Shown: positions 1-6,411, counted from the stretch's first letter. The stretch is 8,110 nucleotides of DNA from Candidatus Saccharimonadia bacterium (GCA_023262335.1 JALRBE010000045.1:1-8110), one strand, 5' to 3'. Translations and numbers: made by a program. Notes: a model not told the origin generated them from the letters alone.

Positions 1-34
1 GACGTGGCATGCCGGTTTTTCATGGGCGAAAAGA

Positions 35-63
35 TTGCTTTTTGAGTCCCCGGACGCTAAAAT
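35..63 (+). promoter_or_regulatory. Probable promoter of the 134-589 gene
   Basis: A TTGCTT -35-like box (35-40) lies 17 bp upstream of a TAAAAT -10 box (58-63). This predicts transcription starting near position 70 and a leader of about 64 nt before the ATG at 134. Only the first three bases of the -35 match TTGACA, so the -10 and the spacing carry the call. The rest of 1-133 holds no recognisable gene. Two forward frames are open from the left edge and stop at 43-45 and 63-65, so the tail of an upstream gene cannot be excluded. Confidence 0.5.
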
Positions 64-133
64 GATGCCATCGCAGAGAGACGCCGCCTGGCATACGCGA
101 TGTTCATTCCAGCCAATCAGTACGAGGAGGAGC

Positions 134-589
134 ATGTCGGTTACCAAAGCTTCATACGCCAAGGAAACCTCTTACGTCCGATCGAAAGTGATCGACGTCA
201 TCTTGTACAAAGAGCAGGGCCTGCGCAGCGGCCTCAACCACGACATCCGTGGCATCGAGGACGACAGCCAGGACACGCTCGTTCGCCACTTGCTCAGCAA
301 AGACAAGGACTACCAGCAGTGGCGGCGAAAGAACAAGTACAAGAAATGCGCTATCGTCGGCGGCCGAATTCTGCGCCGCGAGCGTATCACGGGAGAGGTC
401 GTGCGGAAGCTTTGCGACGACCATGAACTGGAGCGCATGAACGGCATCTGGACGCTCAAAGTGTCGACCTCGGATGCCCACCGCGCTGAAAAGCGCTCCG
501 GGCGTCATCCCAAGAACCGCATCAAATGGGACGACCGCTCGTACCACGGCAGGCCGCGTCGGGACAGGAACCGCCCTCTCGCCGCATGA
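134..589 (+). CDS. Basic hypothetical protein, 151 aa
   Basis: I do not recognise this protein. The start at 134 (MSVTKAS...) is chosen because a strong Shine-Dalgarno, GAGGAGG, lies at 124-130, just upstream. The frame is open further upstream, with ATGs at 62 and 65 and a TTG at 35, but that stretch reads as non-coding. The product is hydrophilic, rich in Arg and Lys, with no signal peptide or membrane helix, so it is probably cytoplasmic. The first 120 or so residues look folded, with mixed charged helices and a short hydrophobic run (KCAIVGGRI) near residues 71-79. The last 35 residues are a very basic, Arg/Pro-rich, probably disordered tail, which would suit nucleic-acid or ribosome contact. 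That role is a guess from composition. The gene is monocistronic, with its own promoter and a hairpin directly after the TGA stop. Confidence 0.75.
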   Translation: MSVTKASYAKETSYVRSKVIDVILYKEQGLRSGLNHDIRGIEDDSQDTLVRHLLSKDKDYQQWRRKNKYKKCAIVGGRILRRERITGEVVRKLCDDHELERMNGIWTLKVSTSDAHRAEKRSGRHPKNRIKWDDRSYHGRPRRDRNRPLAA

Positions 590-592
590 TCG

Positions 593-635
593 ATTCCGGT
601 ACGGTTCGCTTCAATCGAGCGAACCGTACCGGAAT
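593..635 (+). terminator. Long perfect hairpin after the 134-589 gene
   Basis: A perfect 18-bp stem (593-610 with 618-635) with a 7-nt loop begins 3 nt after the TGA stop. The right arm is followed by a moderately T-rich run, not a clean poly-T tract. It most likely ends, or protects the 3' end of, the upstream gene's mRNA. The arms are longer than a typical intrinsic terminator. Termination itself may be completed by the second hairpin at 652-683, which has T-runs on both strands. Confidence 0.6.
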
Positions 636-650
636 ATTTATTGCCCACAC

Positions 651-683
651 AAAAACCCGCTCGGCGAACGCCGAGCGGGTTTT
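651..683 (-). terminator. Rho-independent terminator of rplY, probably bidirectional
   Basis: A 14-bp perfect stem (652-665 with 670-683, core CCCGCTCGGC) closes a GAAC loop (GTTC on the minus strand). On the minus strand it begins 15 nt after the L25 stop and runs into five Ts, a textbook intrinsic terminator. The plus strand also has four Ts at 680-683, so it can serve the convergent 134-589 gene as well. Confidence 0.9.
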
Positions 684-698
684 GCAAATGAATCGCTA

Positions 699-1430
699 TT
701 ATTTGTTCGCGTCGATGTTGGCTTGCTTTGGTTCGTCCTGGCCCTTGCCGCCCGGACGGGTTTCTTCGGCTTGCGTGTCCTGAGGAGTGTCGCCGCCGTT
801 TTCCGCGGTCACTTCGGACTCATCCGTCGCGTCGCCACCGGCCGCGTCGTTCGCGGCTTGCAGGGCGCTCGGTTCGTAGACGTTCGCGACCACGAGGTCA
901 AGGTCTTGCTCGATGTCGGCATATTCGACGCCGCTTGGCAACGTGATATCAGCGAGGGTCAGCTTGTCTTCGTCCGTCGTAAGCGCGACGATCGACAATT
1001 CAAGCGCTTCCGGAAGGTCCGCTGGCTTCGCTTTGATCTCGACGTGCTCGATCGCCTGCAACACGACCAATCCGGCCTTTTCGGCTGCGCTCTCGCCGGT
1101 ACCGGTCAAGTGGATCGGTACTTCCGTCGTGATGATTTCGTTCTGCTTGATGGCATGGAACGAAATATGACGCACGCGGCGACGCACCGGGTCACGCTGG
1201 ATGCTTTTGATGATAGCCAGTTTCTTCTTGCCGTCGATCGTCAGGTTGACCGGAGTGTGCTTGCCGGCAGCCGCCGCGACCTTCGTCGTTTCGACGATGC
1301 CCGACTGGGTATTGATAGGTTTGGATGAACCGCCGTACACGACGCTCGGCACGATGCCGTCCTGGCGCAATGCCGCAACTTTCTTGCCTTCTGCCGTACG
1401 GGTATCTAGTTTCAACGTGATGTCGCTCAC
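699..1430 (-). CDS. rplY: 50S ribosomal protein L25 / general stress protein Ctc
   Basis: This 243-aa protein binds 5S rRNA in the large subunit in the family members that have been studied. It is the long Ctc/TL5 type. An N-terminal L25 domain (about 1-92) carries the recognisable LRQDGIVPSVVYGG segment, and the SIQRDPVRRRVRHISFHAI stretch follows the family pattern. A C-terminal TL5-type beta domain spans about 97-185 (EVPIHLTGTGESA, LPSGVEYADIE). Residues 188-243 form a low-complexity acidic tail rich in Asp, Glu, Gly and Thr; such tails are common in Ctc-type proteins but vary between species. The start codon is GTG (1428-1430), fixed by AGGAGG at 1437-1442 on the minus strand with 6-nt spacing. 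The gene is monocistronic, with an extended -10 promoter upstream and an intrinsic terminator downstream. Confidence 0.95.
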   Translation of the reverse strand: MSDITLKLDTRTAEGKKVAALRQDGIVPSVVYGGSSKPINTQSGIVETTKVAAAAGKHTPVNLTIDGKKKLAIIKSIQRDPVRRRVRHISFHAIKQNEIITTEVPIHLTGTGESAAEKAGLVVLQAIEHVEIKAKPADLPEALELSIVALTTDEDKLTLADITLPSGVEYADIEQDLDLVVANVYEPSALQAANDAAGGDATDESEVTAENGGDTPQDTQAEETRPGGKGQDEPKQANIDANK

Positions 1431-1460
1431 TGTATTCCTCCTGTAATAATCACTCCTACC

Positions 1461-1469
1461 ATTTTACCA
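1461..1469 (-). promoter_or_regulatory. Extended -10 promoter of rplY
   Basis: On the minus strand TGG (1469-1467) directly precedes TAAAAT (1466-1461), an extended -10 element. A 17-bp spacer leads to a weak TTTATG at 1489-1484. The predicted transcript would start near 1453 and carry the AGGAGG ribosome site at 1442-1437. It mirrors the dedA promoter exactly over 10 bp. Confidence 0.6.
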
Positions 1470-1519
1470 TACGCAATCATGAACATAAAAATCCGCAATG
1501 AACAACTGCCGGCAAGCCA

Positions 1520-1528
1520 TGGTAAAAT
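1520..1528 (+). promoter_or_regulatory. Extended -10 promoter of dedA, leaderless geometry
   Basis: TGG (1520-1522) is followed by TAAAAT (1523-1528). Only 8 nt separate this box from the ATG at 1537, so transcription should begin at or next to the start codon. There is no Shine-Dalgarno in the gap. The -35 region is weak (TGAACA at 1499-1504 with an 18-bp spacer). Confidence 0.6.
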
Positions 1529-1536
1529 AACAAAGT

Positions 1537-2241
1537 ATGATTCCCGGATTCGAACTCGTCGACTTTATCATCCAATACAGCTGGATCGGCGTCGCGCTGA
1601 TCGTCTTCGCGGAAAGCGGCCTGCTCATCGGCTTCTTTCTGCCAGGCGACACGCTCCTATTTACCACCGGCCTTTTGGTACATGCCGGCAAGATTGCCAT
1701 CGACATAAACCTGCTCGTGTTCATCTTGTTCGTCGCGGCAGTTCTTGGCGATTCCGTCGGGTATGCGTTCGGCAACAAAGTCGGCCGCAAGCTGTACGAC
1801 CGGCCAAACTCGCGGCTCTTCAAACGGTCGCATCTTGAAGCCGCTGAAAAGTTCTACGCCAAGTACGGCGGCAAAGCCATCGTGCTCGCCCGTTTCGTGC
1901 CGGCCGTGCGCACCTTCGCGCCGGTCGTTGCCGGAGCCAGCAACATGCGCTACCGAAGCTTCCTGCTCTATAACGTGGTCGGGGCGTTCCTGTGGGCGGT
2001 CTGTATTACCTATTTGGGCTACCTGCTCGGCGCGCAGTTCGAGGCCTGGGGGCTCGAAATCGACCACGTCCTGCTGCCGGCCATCGCGATCATCCTGCTG
2101 GTTTCGGTGTCGCCCGCGTTGGTACATCTGGCACGCAACCCCGCGCAGGCGAAGGCCATATGGAAGATGGCCAACAAGCAGGTCATGAACCTCTTCGGCT
2201 GGGACGAAGAAGGCAACAAGCTGCCTAAGAAGAAAAAATAG
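1537..2241 (+). CDS. DedA-family (VTT domain) inner-membrane protein
   Basis: This 234-aa polytopic membrane protein belongs to the DedA/VTT superfamily, whose characterised members are proton-dependent transporters or lipid flippases needed for membrane homeostasis. The hallmarks are visible: an acidic residue in the first re-entrant region (E26 in FAESG), D38 in the FLPGDTLLF motif, the GDSVGYAFGNKVGR segment (71-84), then ARFVPAVRTFAPVVAG (118-133) with R119 and R125, corresponding to the essential arginines of E. coli YqjA-type proteins. Hydrophobic helices follow at about 142-165 and 178-195. The C-terminus is cytoplasmic and ends in four consecutive lysines. The length is normal for the family. 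The ATG at 1537 has no ribosome-binding site and sits directly behind a -10 box. The specific substrate, and so a gene symbol, cannot be assigned. Confidence 0.93.
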   Translation: MIPGFELVDFIIQYSWIGVALIVFAESGLLIGFFLPGDTLLFTTGLLVHAGKIAIDINLLVFILFVAAVLGDSVGYAFGNKVGRKLYDRPNSRLFKRSHLEAAEKFYAKYGGKAIVLARFVPAVRTFAPVVAGASNMRYRSFLLYNVVGAFLWAVCITYLGYLLGAQFEAWGLEIDHVLLPAIAIILLVSVSPALVHLARNPAQAKAIWKMANKQVMNLFGWDEEGNKLPKKKK

Positions 2242-2246
2242 TACGC

Positions 2247-2267
2247 GATTATTGCGATGATTATTGC
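2247..2267 (+). repeat. Tandem 9-bp direct repeat, period 12
   Basis: GATTATTGC occurs perfectly at 2247-2255 and again at 2259-2267, separated by GAT. It lies in the AT-rich 60-bp gap after dedA, and its second copy overlaps the presumed -35 of the next gene, so it could be a regulator site. No hairpin terminator is visible after dedA, so read-through into the next gene is possible. Confidence 0.5.
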
Positions 2268-2292
2268 TTTTTTATAATTTTTATGTTATAAT
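2264..2292 (+). promoter_or_regulatory. Promoter of the oxygenase-like gene, leaderless geometry
   Basis: TTGCTT (2264-2269), a 17-bp spacer, then TATAAT (2287-2292) preceded by TGT (2284-2286), giving a consensus extended -10. The box ends 9 nt before the ATG at 2302 and no Shine-Dalgarno is present. Further TATAAT copies lie at 2273-2278 and 2298-2303; the latter overlaps the start codon and cannot serve this gene from its own ATG. Confidence 0.65.
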
Positions 2293-2301
2293 TGTAGTAT
2301 A

Positions 2302-3006
2302 ATGACATCATTAGCCGAACGTGCCCGCCACCTACTGAACACGAACTTCTATAGCGAACCGAACTTGCCAGAGCGGGTCAAGAAGCTGCGGCTCGATCCT
2401 CCTGCGTTAGGACAGTACGTGTTGCGCTGCCCTATTCTGATACCCGGCAAGCAAATGAACATACCCGACGACCTGGCATGGTGCGAAAACCTCGTGGACG
2501 AATCGTTACGGTACCAGAACGATTCCGTTGGCGTCGACCAGCCATTCGCGTACCTTACCGTCCGCCATGGGCTGGTTGAGTCGCGTACGGACGACGAGTT
2601 TCATGTGGATGGATTTTCGACGAAAGTCCCTCATATTCCTGAGCAGAACTATATCTGGACCGATACGTGCCCAACCGAATATGTCGCCGCCGCGCTTCCG
2701 GTCCCTCACGACTTTGACCCGCGACGCCACAACATACAGCACTTCATCCAGGACTCTTTGCCGAATGACACGCGCATCGAACAGCTTGATGCCGAGACCG
2801 TGTACGCGATGGACCCGTACGTACCGCACCGGCGGCCTCGTGTCAGCCAGGGAACGCGGCGTACCTTCGTTCGCCTCAGCATGACGCCGATTCCTATCGA
2901 CGACCGGAACAACCACGTCAATCCGGCATTCGGTCCCATTACGTCGGAGTACGACGGTGTCGCGGACTTCCGTGACAAACTCGAGCGCTATCCGGTCGTC
3001 CGTTAA
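2302..3006 (+). CDS. Probable 2-oxoglutarate/Fe(II)-dependent oxygenase-like protein
   Basis: This 234-aa soluble protein shows a spacing of residues typical of non-haem iron oxygenases with a double-stranded beta-helix. There is an H-x-D pair in DEFHVDGF (H101, D103). A distal histidine lies in DPYVPHRRP (H176). Arginines lie 11 and 15 residues later, the last in an R-x-S context (RTFVRLSMTP, R187 and R191), where this family binds the 2-oxoglutarate carboxylate. No signal peptide or membrane helix is seen. The substrate is unknown. The assignment rests on motif spacing by eye, so a related cupin-like fold without activity is possible. The ATG has no ribosome-binding site and sits 9 nt behind a TATAAT. 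The TAA stop overlaps the stop of uvrA on the other strand, leaving no room for a terminator. Confidence 0.55.
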   Translation: MTSLAERARHLLNTNFYSEPNLPERVKKLRLDPPALGQYVLRCPILIPGKQMNIPDDLAWCENLVDESLRYQNDSVGVDQPFAYLTVRHGLVESRTDDEFHVDGFSTKVPHIPEQNYIWTDTCPTEYVAAALPVPHDFDPRRHNIQHFIQDSLPNDTRIEQLDAETVYAMDPYVPHRRPRVSQGTRRTFVRLSMTPIPIDDRNNHVNPAFGPITSEYDGVADFRDKLERYPVVR

Positions 3007-5819
3007 AGCAGCGGCTTGAGATATTTGCCAGTAAACGACTTGGCGACTTTCGTGATTGACTCCGGGGTTCCTTCGGCGATTACCTGACCGCCGCCGCTTC
3101 CGCCTTCGGGACCCATGTCGATCAAATGGTCGGCGGTTTTAATGACGTCGAGGTTATGCTCGATGATGACCATGCTGTTGCCACCCTCGACGAGCTTCTG
3201 CAAAATGCCGAGTAGCCGCTTGACGTCAGCGCTATGCAGGCCGGTCGTCGGCTCGTCAAGAATGTACATGGTTTTGCCGGTACTGCGACGCGACAGCTCG
3301 CTCGCCAGCTTGATACGCTGCGCTTCGCCGCCACTGAACGTGGTTGCAGGCTGGCCCAGGCGGATATACCCGAGGCCCACGTCCACCAACGTGTCGAGCT
3401 TGCGCGCGATCGCCGGAACATTCTCGAAGAACTTGGCCGCCTGTTCGACAGTCATCTCTAGCACGTCGCTGATGGTCGCGTCCTTGTATTTGATTTCGAG
3501 CGCTTCGCGGTTGTAGCGCTTGCCGTGGCAGACGTCGCAGGTCACGTACACATCCGGCAGGAAGTGCATCTCGATCTTGATGACGCCGTCGCCCTGGCAG
3601 TTTTCGCAGCGGCCACCTTTGACGTTGAAGCTGAATCGGCCAGCCTTGTACCCGCGGATATTCGCTTCGGGCGTGCCGGCGAACAATTCGCGAATCGGCG
3701 TGAACACGCCCGTGTAGGTCGCAGGGTTGGAGCGTGGCGTCCGGCCTATGGCCGATTGGTCGATCACGATCGCTTTGTCGAGATGCTCGATACCTTCGAT
3801 GTTGTCGTGCGCGCCGGGAACATCCTGGCTGCGGTGCAAGCGCGCGGACAACTCTTTGGCAAGAATGTCGTTGACGAGCGTTGATTTGCCCGAACCGCTG
3901 ACGCCGCTGACGATCGTCATGACGCCAAGCGGTATCGACACGTCGATATTCTTAAGATTGTTTTCCTTCGCGCCTTTGATTATCAGCTCGCGACCCTTCT
4001 CCAGCTTACGGCGCTTTTTTGGCACGTCGATCTTTTCGGTGCCGGCGAGGTACCTGCCCGTGACGCTTTTTTCGTTCTTGGCGACGTCGTCCGGCGTTCC
4101 AGCCGCGATCACCTGGCCGCCGTGCACGCCGGCTCCAGGACCGATATCGAGCAGGTAATCGGCTTCGCGGATAGTGTCTTCGTCATGCTCGACGACGAGC
4201 ACGGTATTGCCCAGGTCGCGCAGGCGCTTGAGCGTTCCGATCAGCCTGTCGTTGTCACGCTGGTGCAGACCGATTGACGGCTCGTCAAGTACGTACAGCA
4301 CGCCTTGCAAGCCGCTGCCGATCTGCGTTGCCAGGCGTATGCGCTGTGCTTCGCCGCCACTGAGCGTATTGGCCGCGCGTGACAATTCCAAATAGTTCAA
4401 GCCGACGTTGCTCATGAAGCTCAGTCGCGCCACGATTTCCTTGAGTATCTGGCTGGCAATCATTTTTTCGGTCTCTTCAAGGGCGAAGTGCTCCTCGAAA
4501 AGCTCCAACGCTTCGTCGACGCCCAAGCGGCAGATATCCATGATGTTCATGTCGTGGACCGTGACCGCCAACACGACCGGCTTGAGTCGGGCCCCCTTGC
4601 AGGCATGGCATTCGCGTTCGCGCATGAACCGTTCGATGTCACGGCGCATGAATTCGCTGTCGGTTTCCTTGTGGCGACGTTCCAGGTTTGGAATGACGCC
4701 CTCGTAGGTCGAATCGTACATGCGGCCACTGCCAAGGCTGACGCGGTAGGTCTGCTTGCCGGTTCCGTACAGAACGGTCTCCAAATCTTCCGGAGCCAGA
4801 TCGCTGACCGGTACGTCCAAGCTAAAGCCGTGCGTTCGGGCAACCTCCGCCAAACGCTTCATGTACCAGGCGTCGGAGCCGGCGCGGTTATACGGCCGAA
4901 TAGCCCCTTCGGCAAGCGTCAGGTTGGAATTGAAGACGAGATCCGGGTCGACTTCGAGGCGGCTGCCAAGCCCCGTACACACCGGGCATGCCCCTTGTGG
5001 CGCGTTGAAACTGAACAGGCGCGGTTCAAGCTCGGGGATTTCTTCGTTTGGATGGTTCACGCAGGCATAGCGCTGGGAATATACGTCGACCTCGTCGTTG
5101 TCATCGACGCGCAGCACCTCCACGATGCCCCCACCAAGATCGAGCGCCTGTTCGACGGACTGCGAAATGCGGCCGCGCATGTCGTCGCTCACGGCAATGC
5201 GGTCGACCACGATCTCGATGTCGTGCTTGTATGTTTTTTGCAGATCAGGGAATTCATCGAGCGAATACACCACGCCGTCCACGCGGGCGCGGGCGAAGCC
5301 GAGCCGACGGTACTGTTCCGGAACGTGCGCGAACTCACCCTTCTTGCTCTTGACGATCGGCGCCAGCACCATCAGCCGCTTGCCGTCATCGTACTGCAGT
5401 ATGGCATCGATGATATCTTGCGGCGTGCGCCGCTGCACGGCGTTGCCATCGATCGGGCAATGCGGCACGCCGATACGGGCGAACAACAAGCGCATGTAGT
5501 CGTAAATTTCGGTAACCGTCGCGACCGTCGAGCGCGGGTTGCGGCTCGTTGATTTCTGGTCGATGCTGATCGCTGGGCTCAGGCCCTCGATCTGGTCGAC
5601 GTCAGGCTTGTCCATGGTACCAAGGAACTGCCTGGCATAGCTACTAAGACTCTCCACATACCTGCGTTGGCCCTCGGCGTAAATGGTATCGAACGCAAGC
5701 GACGACTTGCCCGATCCGGACAAGCCGGTAATGACGACGAGCTTGTCGCGCGGGATTTCCACGTTGACGTTTTTTAGATTGTGCTCGCGAGCACCCGTAA
5801 CTCTGATTACCTCTGGCAT
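3003..5819 (-). CDS. uvrA: Excinuclease ABC subunit A
   Basis: UvrA is the damage-sensing ATPase dimer of nucleotide excision repair; it loads UvrB onto lesions. At 938 aa it is full length. It has two ABC modules: Walker A at 32-39 (GLSGSGKS) and 639-647 (GVSGSGKST), signatures LSGGEAQR at 486-493 and FSGGEAQR at 828-835, and Walker B LDEPSIGLH and LDEPTTGLH at about 511-519 and 854-862. The second zinc module is intact (C738, C741, C761, C764). In the first, the usual CxxC is C253-x2-H256, paired with C278 and C281. The C-terminus stops just after GKYLKPLL, without the longer tail of some homologues. The ATG at 5819 has no Shine-Dalgarno and lies 9 nt behind a TATACT box. The gene stands alone, away from uvrB and uvrC, and its TAA overlaps the stop of the convergent 2302-3006 gene. 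Confidence 0.98.
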   Translation of the reverse strand: MPEVIRVTGAREHNLKNVNVEIPRDKLVVITGLSGSGKSSLAFDTIYAEGQRRYVESLSSYARQFLGTMDKPDVDQIEGLSPAISIDQKSTSRNPRSTVATVTEIYDYMRLLFARIGVPHCPIDGNAVQRRTPQDIIDAILQYDDGKRLMVLAPIVKSKKGEFAHVPEQYRRLGFARARVDGVVYSLDEFPDLQKTYKHDIEIVVDRIAVSDDMRGRISQSVEQALDLGGGIVEVLRVDDNDEVDVYSQRYACVNHPNEEIPELEPRLFSFNAPQGACPVCTGLGSRLEVDPDLVFNSNLTLAEGAIRPYNRAGSDAWYMKRLAEVARTHGFSLDVPVSDLAPEDLETVLYGTGKQTYRVSLGSGRMYDSTYEGVIPNLERRHKETDSEFMRRDIERFMRERECHACKGARLKPVVLAVTVHDMNIMDICRLGVDEALELFEEHFALEETEKMIASQILKEIVARLSFMSNVGLNYLELSRAANTLSGGEAQRIRLATQIGSGLQGVLYVLDEPSIGLHQRDNDRLIGTLKRLRDLGNTVLVVEHDEDTIREADYLLDIGPGAGVHGGQVIAAGTPDDVAKNEKSVTGRYLAGTEKIDVPKKRRKLEKGRELIIKGAKENNLKNIDVSIPLGVMTIVSGVSGSGKSTLVNDILAKELSARLHRSQDVPGAHDNIEGIEHLDKAIVIDQSAIGRTPRSNPATYTGVFTPIRELFAGTPEANIRGYKAGRFSFNVKGGRCENCQGDGVIKIEMHFLPDVYVTCDVCHGKRYNREALEIKYKDATISDVLEMTVEQAAKFFENVPAIARKLDTLVDVGLGYIRLGQPATTFSGGEAQRIKLASELSRRSTGKTMYILDEPTTGLHSADVKRLLGILQKLVEGGNSMVIIEHNLDVIKTADHLIDMGPEGGSGGGQVIAEGTPESITKVAKSFTGKYLKPLL

Positions 5820-5828
5820 AACCTATAT

Positions 5829-5857
5829 AGTATACCGGTTTTTAAGGCGTTTTTCCA
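5829..5857 (-). promoter_or_regulatory. Promoter of uvrA, leaderless geometry
   Basis: On the minus strand TGGAAA (5857-5852), a 17-bp spacer and TATACT (5834-5829) precede the uvrA ATG at 5819 with 9 nt between box and start. The -35 matches 4 of 6 consensus bases. AACC/GGTT arms (5820-5823 and 5837-5840) bracket the -10, a possible but weak operator. I see no E. coli-type LexA box. Confidence 0.6.
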
Positions 5858-5879
5858 GGCGGCCAAGACTCGGCAAATG

Positions 5880-5912
5880 AAAAATCCCATCGTCCGCGCA
5901 GGAACGATGGGA
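5880..5912 (-). terminator. Rho-independent terminator of the 5929-6339 gene
   Basis: A 9-bp stem (TCCCATCGT at 5885-5893 with ACGATGGGA at 5904-5912) is extended by two GC pairs across a one-base bulge. On the minus strand it is followed at once by five Ts (5884-5880). It lies 17 nt after the TGA of the upstream membrane-protein gene and separates it from the uvrA promoter. Confidence 0.85.
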
Positions 5913-5928
5913 GAGGCGACGGGGACCG

Positions 5929-6339
5929 TCAGGAAAGCAAGACACACTCGATTGACGGCGCCACCGTGCCGAACCGGGCCGGTTTGGCCGCGACGCAATC
6001 GCCGAACCATTCGTACGAGCCTCGGCTCACTGCCAGTACCTGCCCGGGCGTCGACGGACGCGAGCCCACCTTGCCGACCAGCGCGCATTCCACGGCCGTC
6101 ACGACGACCGCGCCGTCATCCGCGAGATCCCGGACGCTTGCCTGGCACTCGCCGTACAACGCGCCGGCATACTCCACGGTCAGTTTGGGGCGGAGCTCGG
6201 TGTCACGCTCCATCGCCTTGCCTACGGTGACGTACGTGAACGTCACGGCAACGACGAGCGCAGCGAGCAAGATAGCCGTCATTTTCAGACCTTCGCTGCG
6301 TCTGCGGGCAGAACGCGCAATACTGTTTGCCAACCTCAT
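5929..6339 (-). CDS. Small membrane-anchored protein with four extracytoplasmic cysteines
   Basis: I do not recognise this 136-aa protein. The ATG at 6339 is chosen over one 18 codons upstream because GGAGG (6348-6344 on the minus strand) precedes it by 4 nt and the upstream option falls inside the promoter. Residues 1-19 are Arg-rich (RRR at 12-14) and cytoplasmic. Residues 20-40 form one hydrophobic helix, followed by about 95 residues that should lie outside the membrane. Cysteines at 65, 85, 115 and 132 are all in this outer part and could make two disulfides. The basic stretch, a Gly and then a hydrophobic helix faintly recall type IV pilin leaders, but the conserved Glu at +5 is absent, so I do not call it a pilin. 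It has its own promoter and terminator and diverges from another small membrane protein. Confidence 0.75.
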   Translation of the reverse strand: MRLANSIARSARRRSEGLKMTAILLAALVVAVTFTYVTVGKAMERDTELRPKLTVEYAGALYGECQASVRDLADDGAVVVTAVECALVGKVGSRPSTPGQVLAVSRGSYEWFGDCVAAKPARFGTVAPSIECVLLS

Positions 6340-6383
6340 GATGCCTCCGTTTCGAAAGGACCGTACGGTGTCGTACTGATAGT

Positions 6384-6411
6384 ACCTTATCATCTTTGTG
6401 TATTATGTCAA
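6384..6411 (-). promoter_or_regulatory. Promoter of the 5929-6339 membrane-protein gene
   Basis: On the minus strand a consensus TTGACA (6411-6406) is followed after 16 bp by TAAGGT (6389-6384), itself preceded by TGA (6392-6390), an extended -10 form. This gives a leader of about 38-40 nt that carries the GGAGG ribosome site. The -10 is imperfect; the -35 is exact. Confidence 0.55.

Noticed and set aside
35..133. N-terminal extension of the first gene to TTG at 35 or ATG at 62/65
   Set aside because: The promoter boxes lie at 35-63 and GAGGAGG directly precedes the ATG at 134. The added residues show no folded-protein character.
152..547. Minus-strand open frame opposite the first gene
   Set aside because: No Shine-Dalgarno or promoter. 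The plus-strand gene has both, and this frame looks like a codon-bias shadow.
600..609. TACGGTTCGC shared by the first hairpin and 8096-8105
   Set aside because: A single 10-mer match, the second copy inside sbcB codons, is compatible with chance.
474..1328. Plus-strand open frame of 284 codons across rplY
   Set aside because: It overlaps both the 134-589 gene and rplY, runs through two terminator hairpins and has no start signal.
4488..5552. Long plus-strand open frame (354 codons) opposite uvrA
   Set aside because: It is antisense to an unmistakable uvrA, has no ribosome site, and its composition is what a GC-rich gene produces on the other strand.
5929..6339. Type IV pilin or pseudopilin
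   Set aside because: The basic leader and hydrophobic helix fit loosely, but the conserved Glu at +5 and a GF-type cleavage motif are missing.
6340..6393. Upstream start for the minus-strand membrane protein
   Set aside because: It would place the start codon inside the promoter, and GGAGG favours the ATG at 6339.
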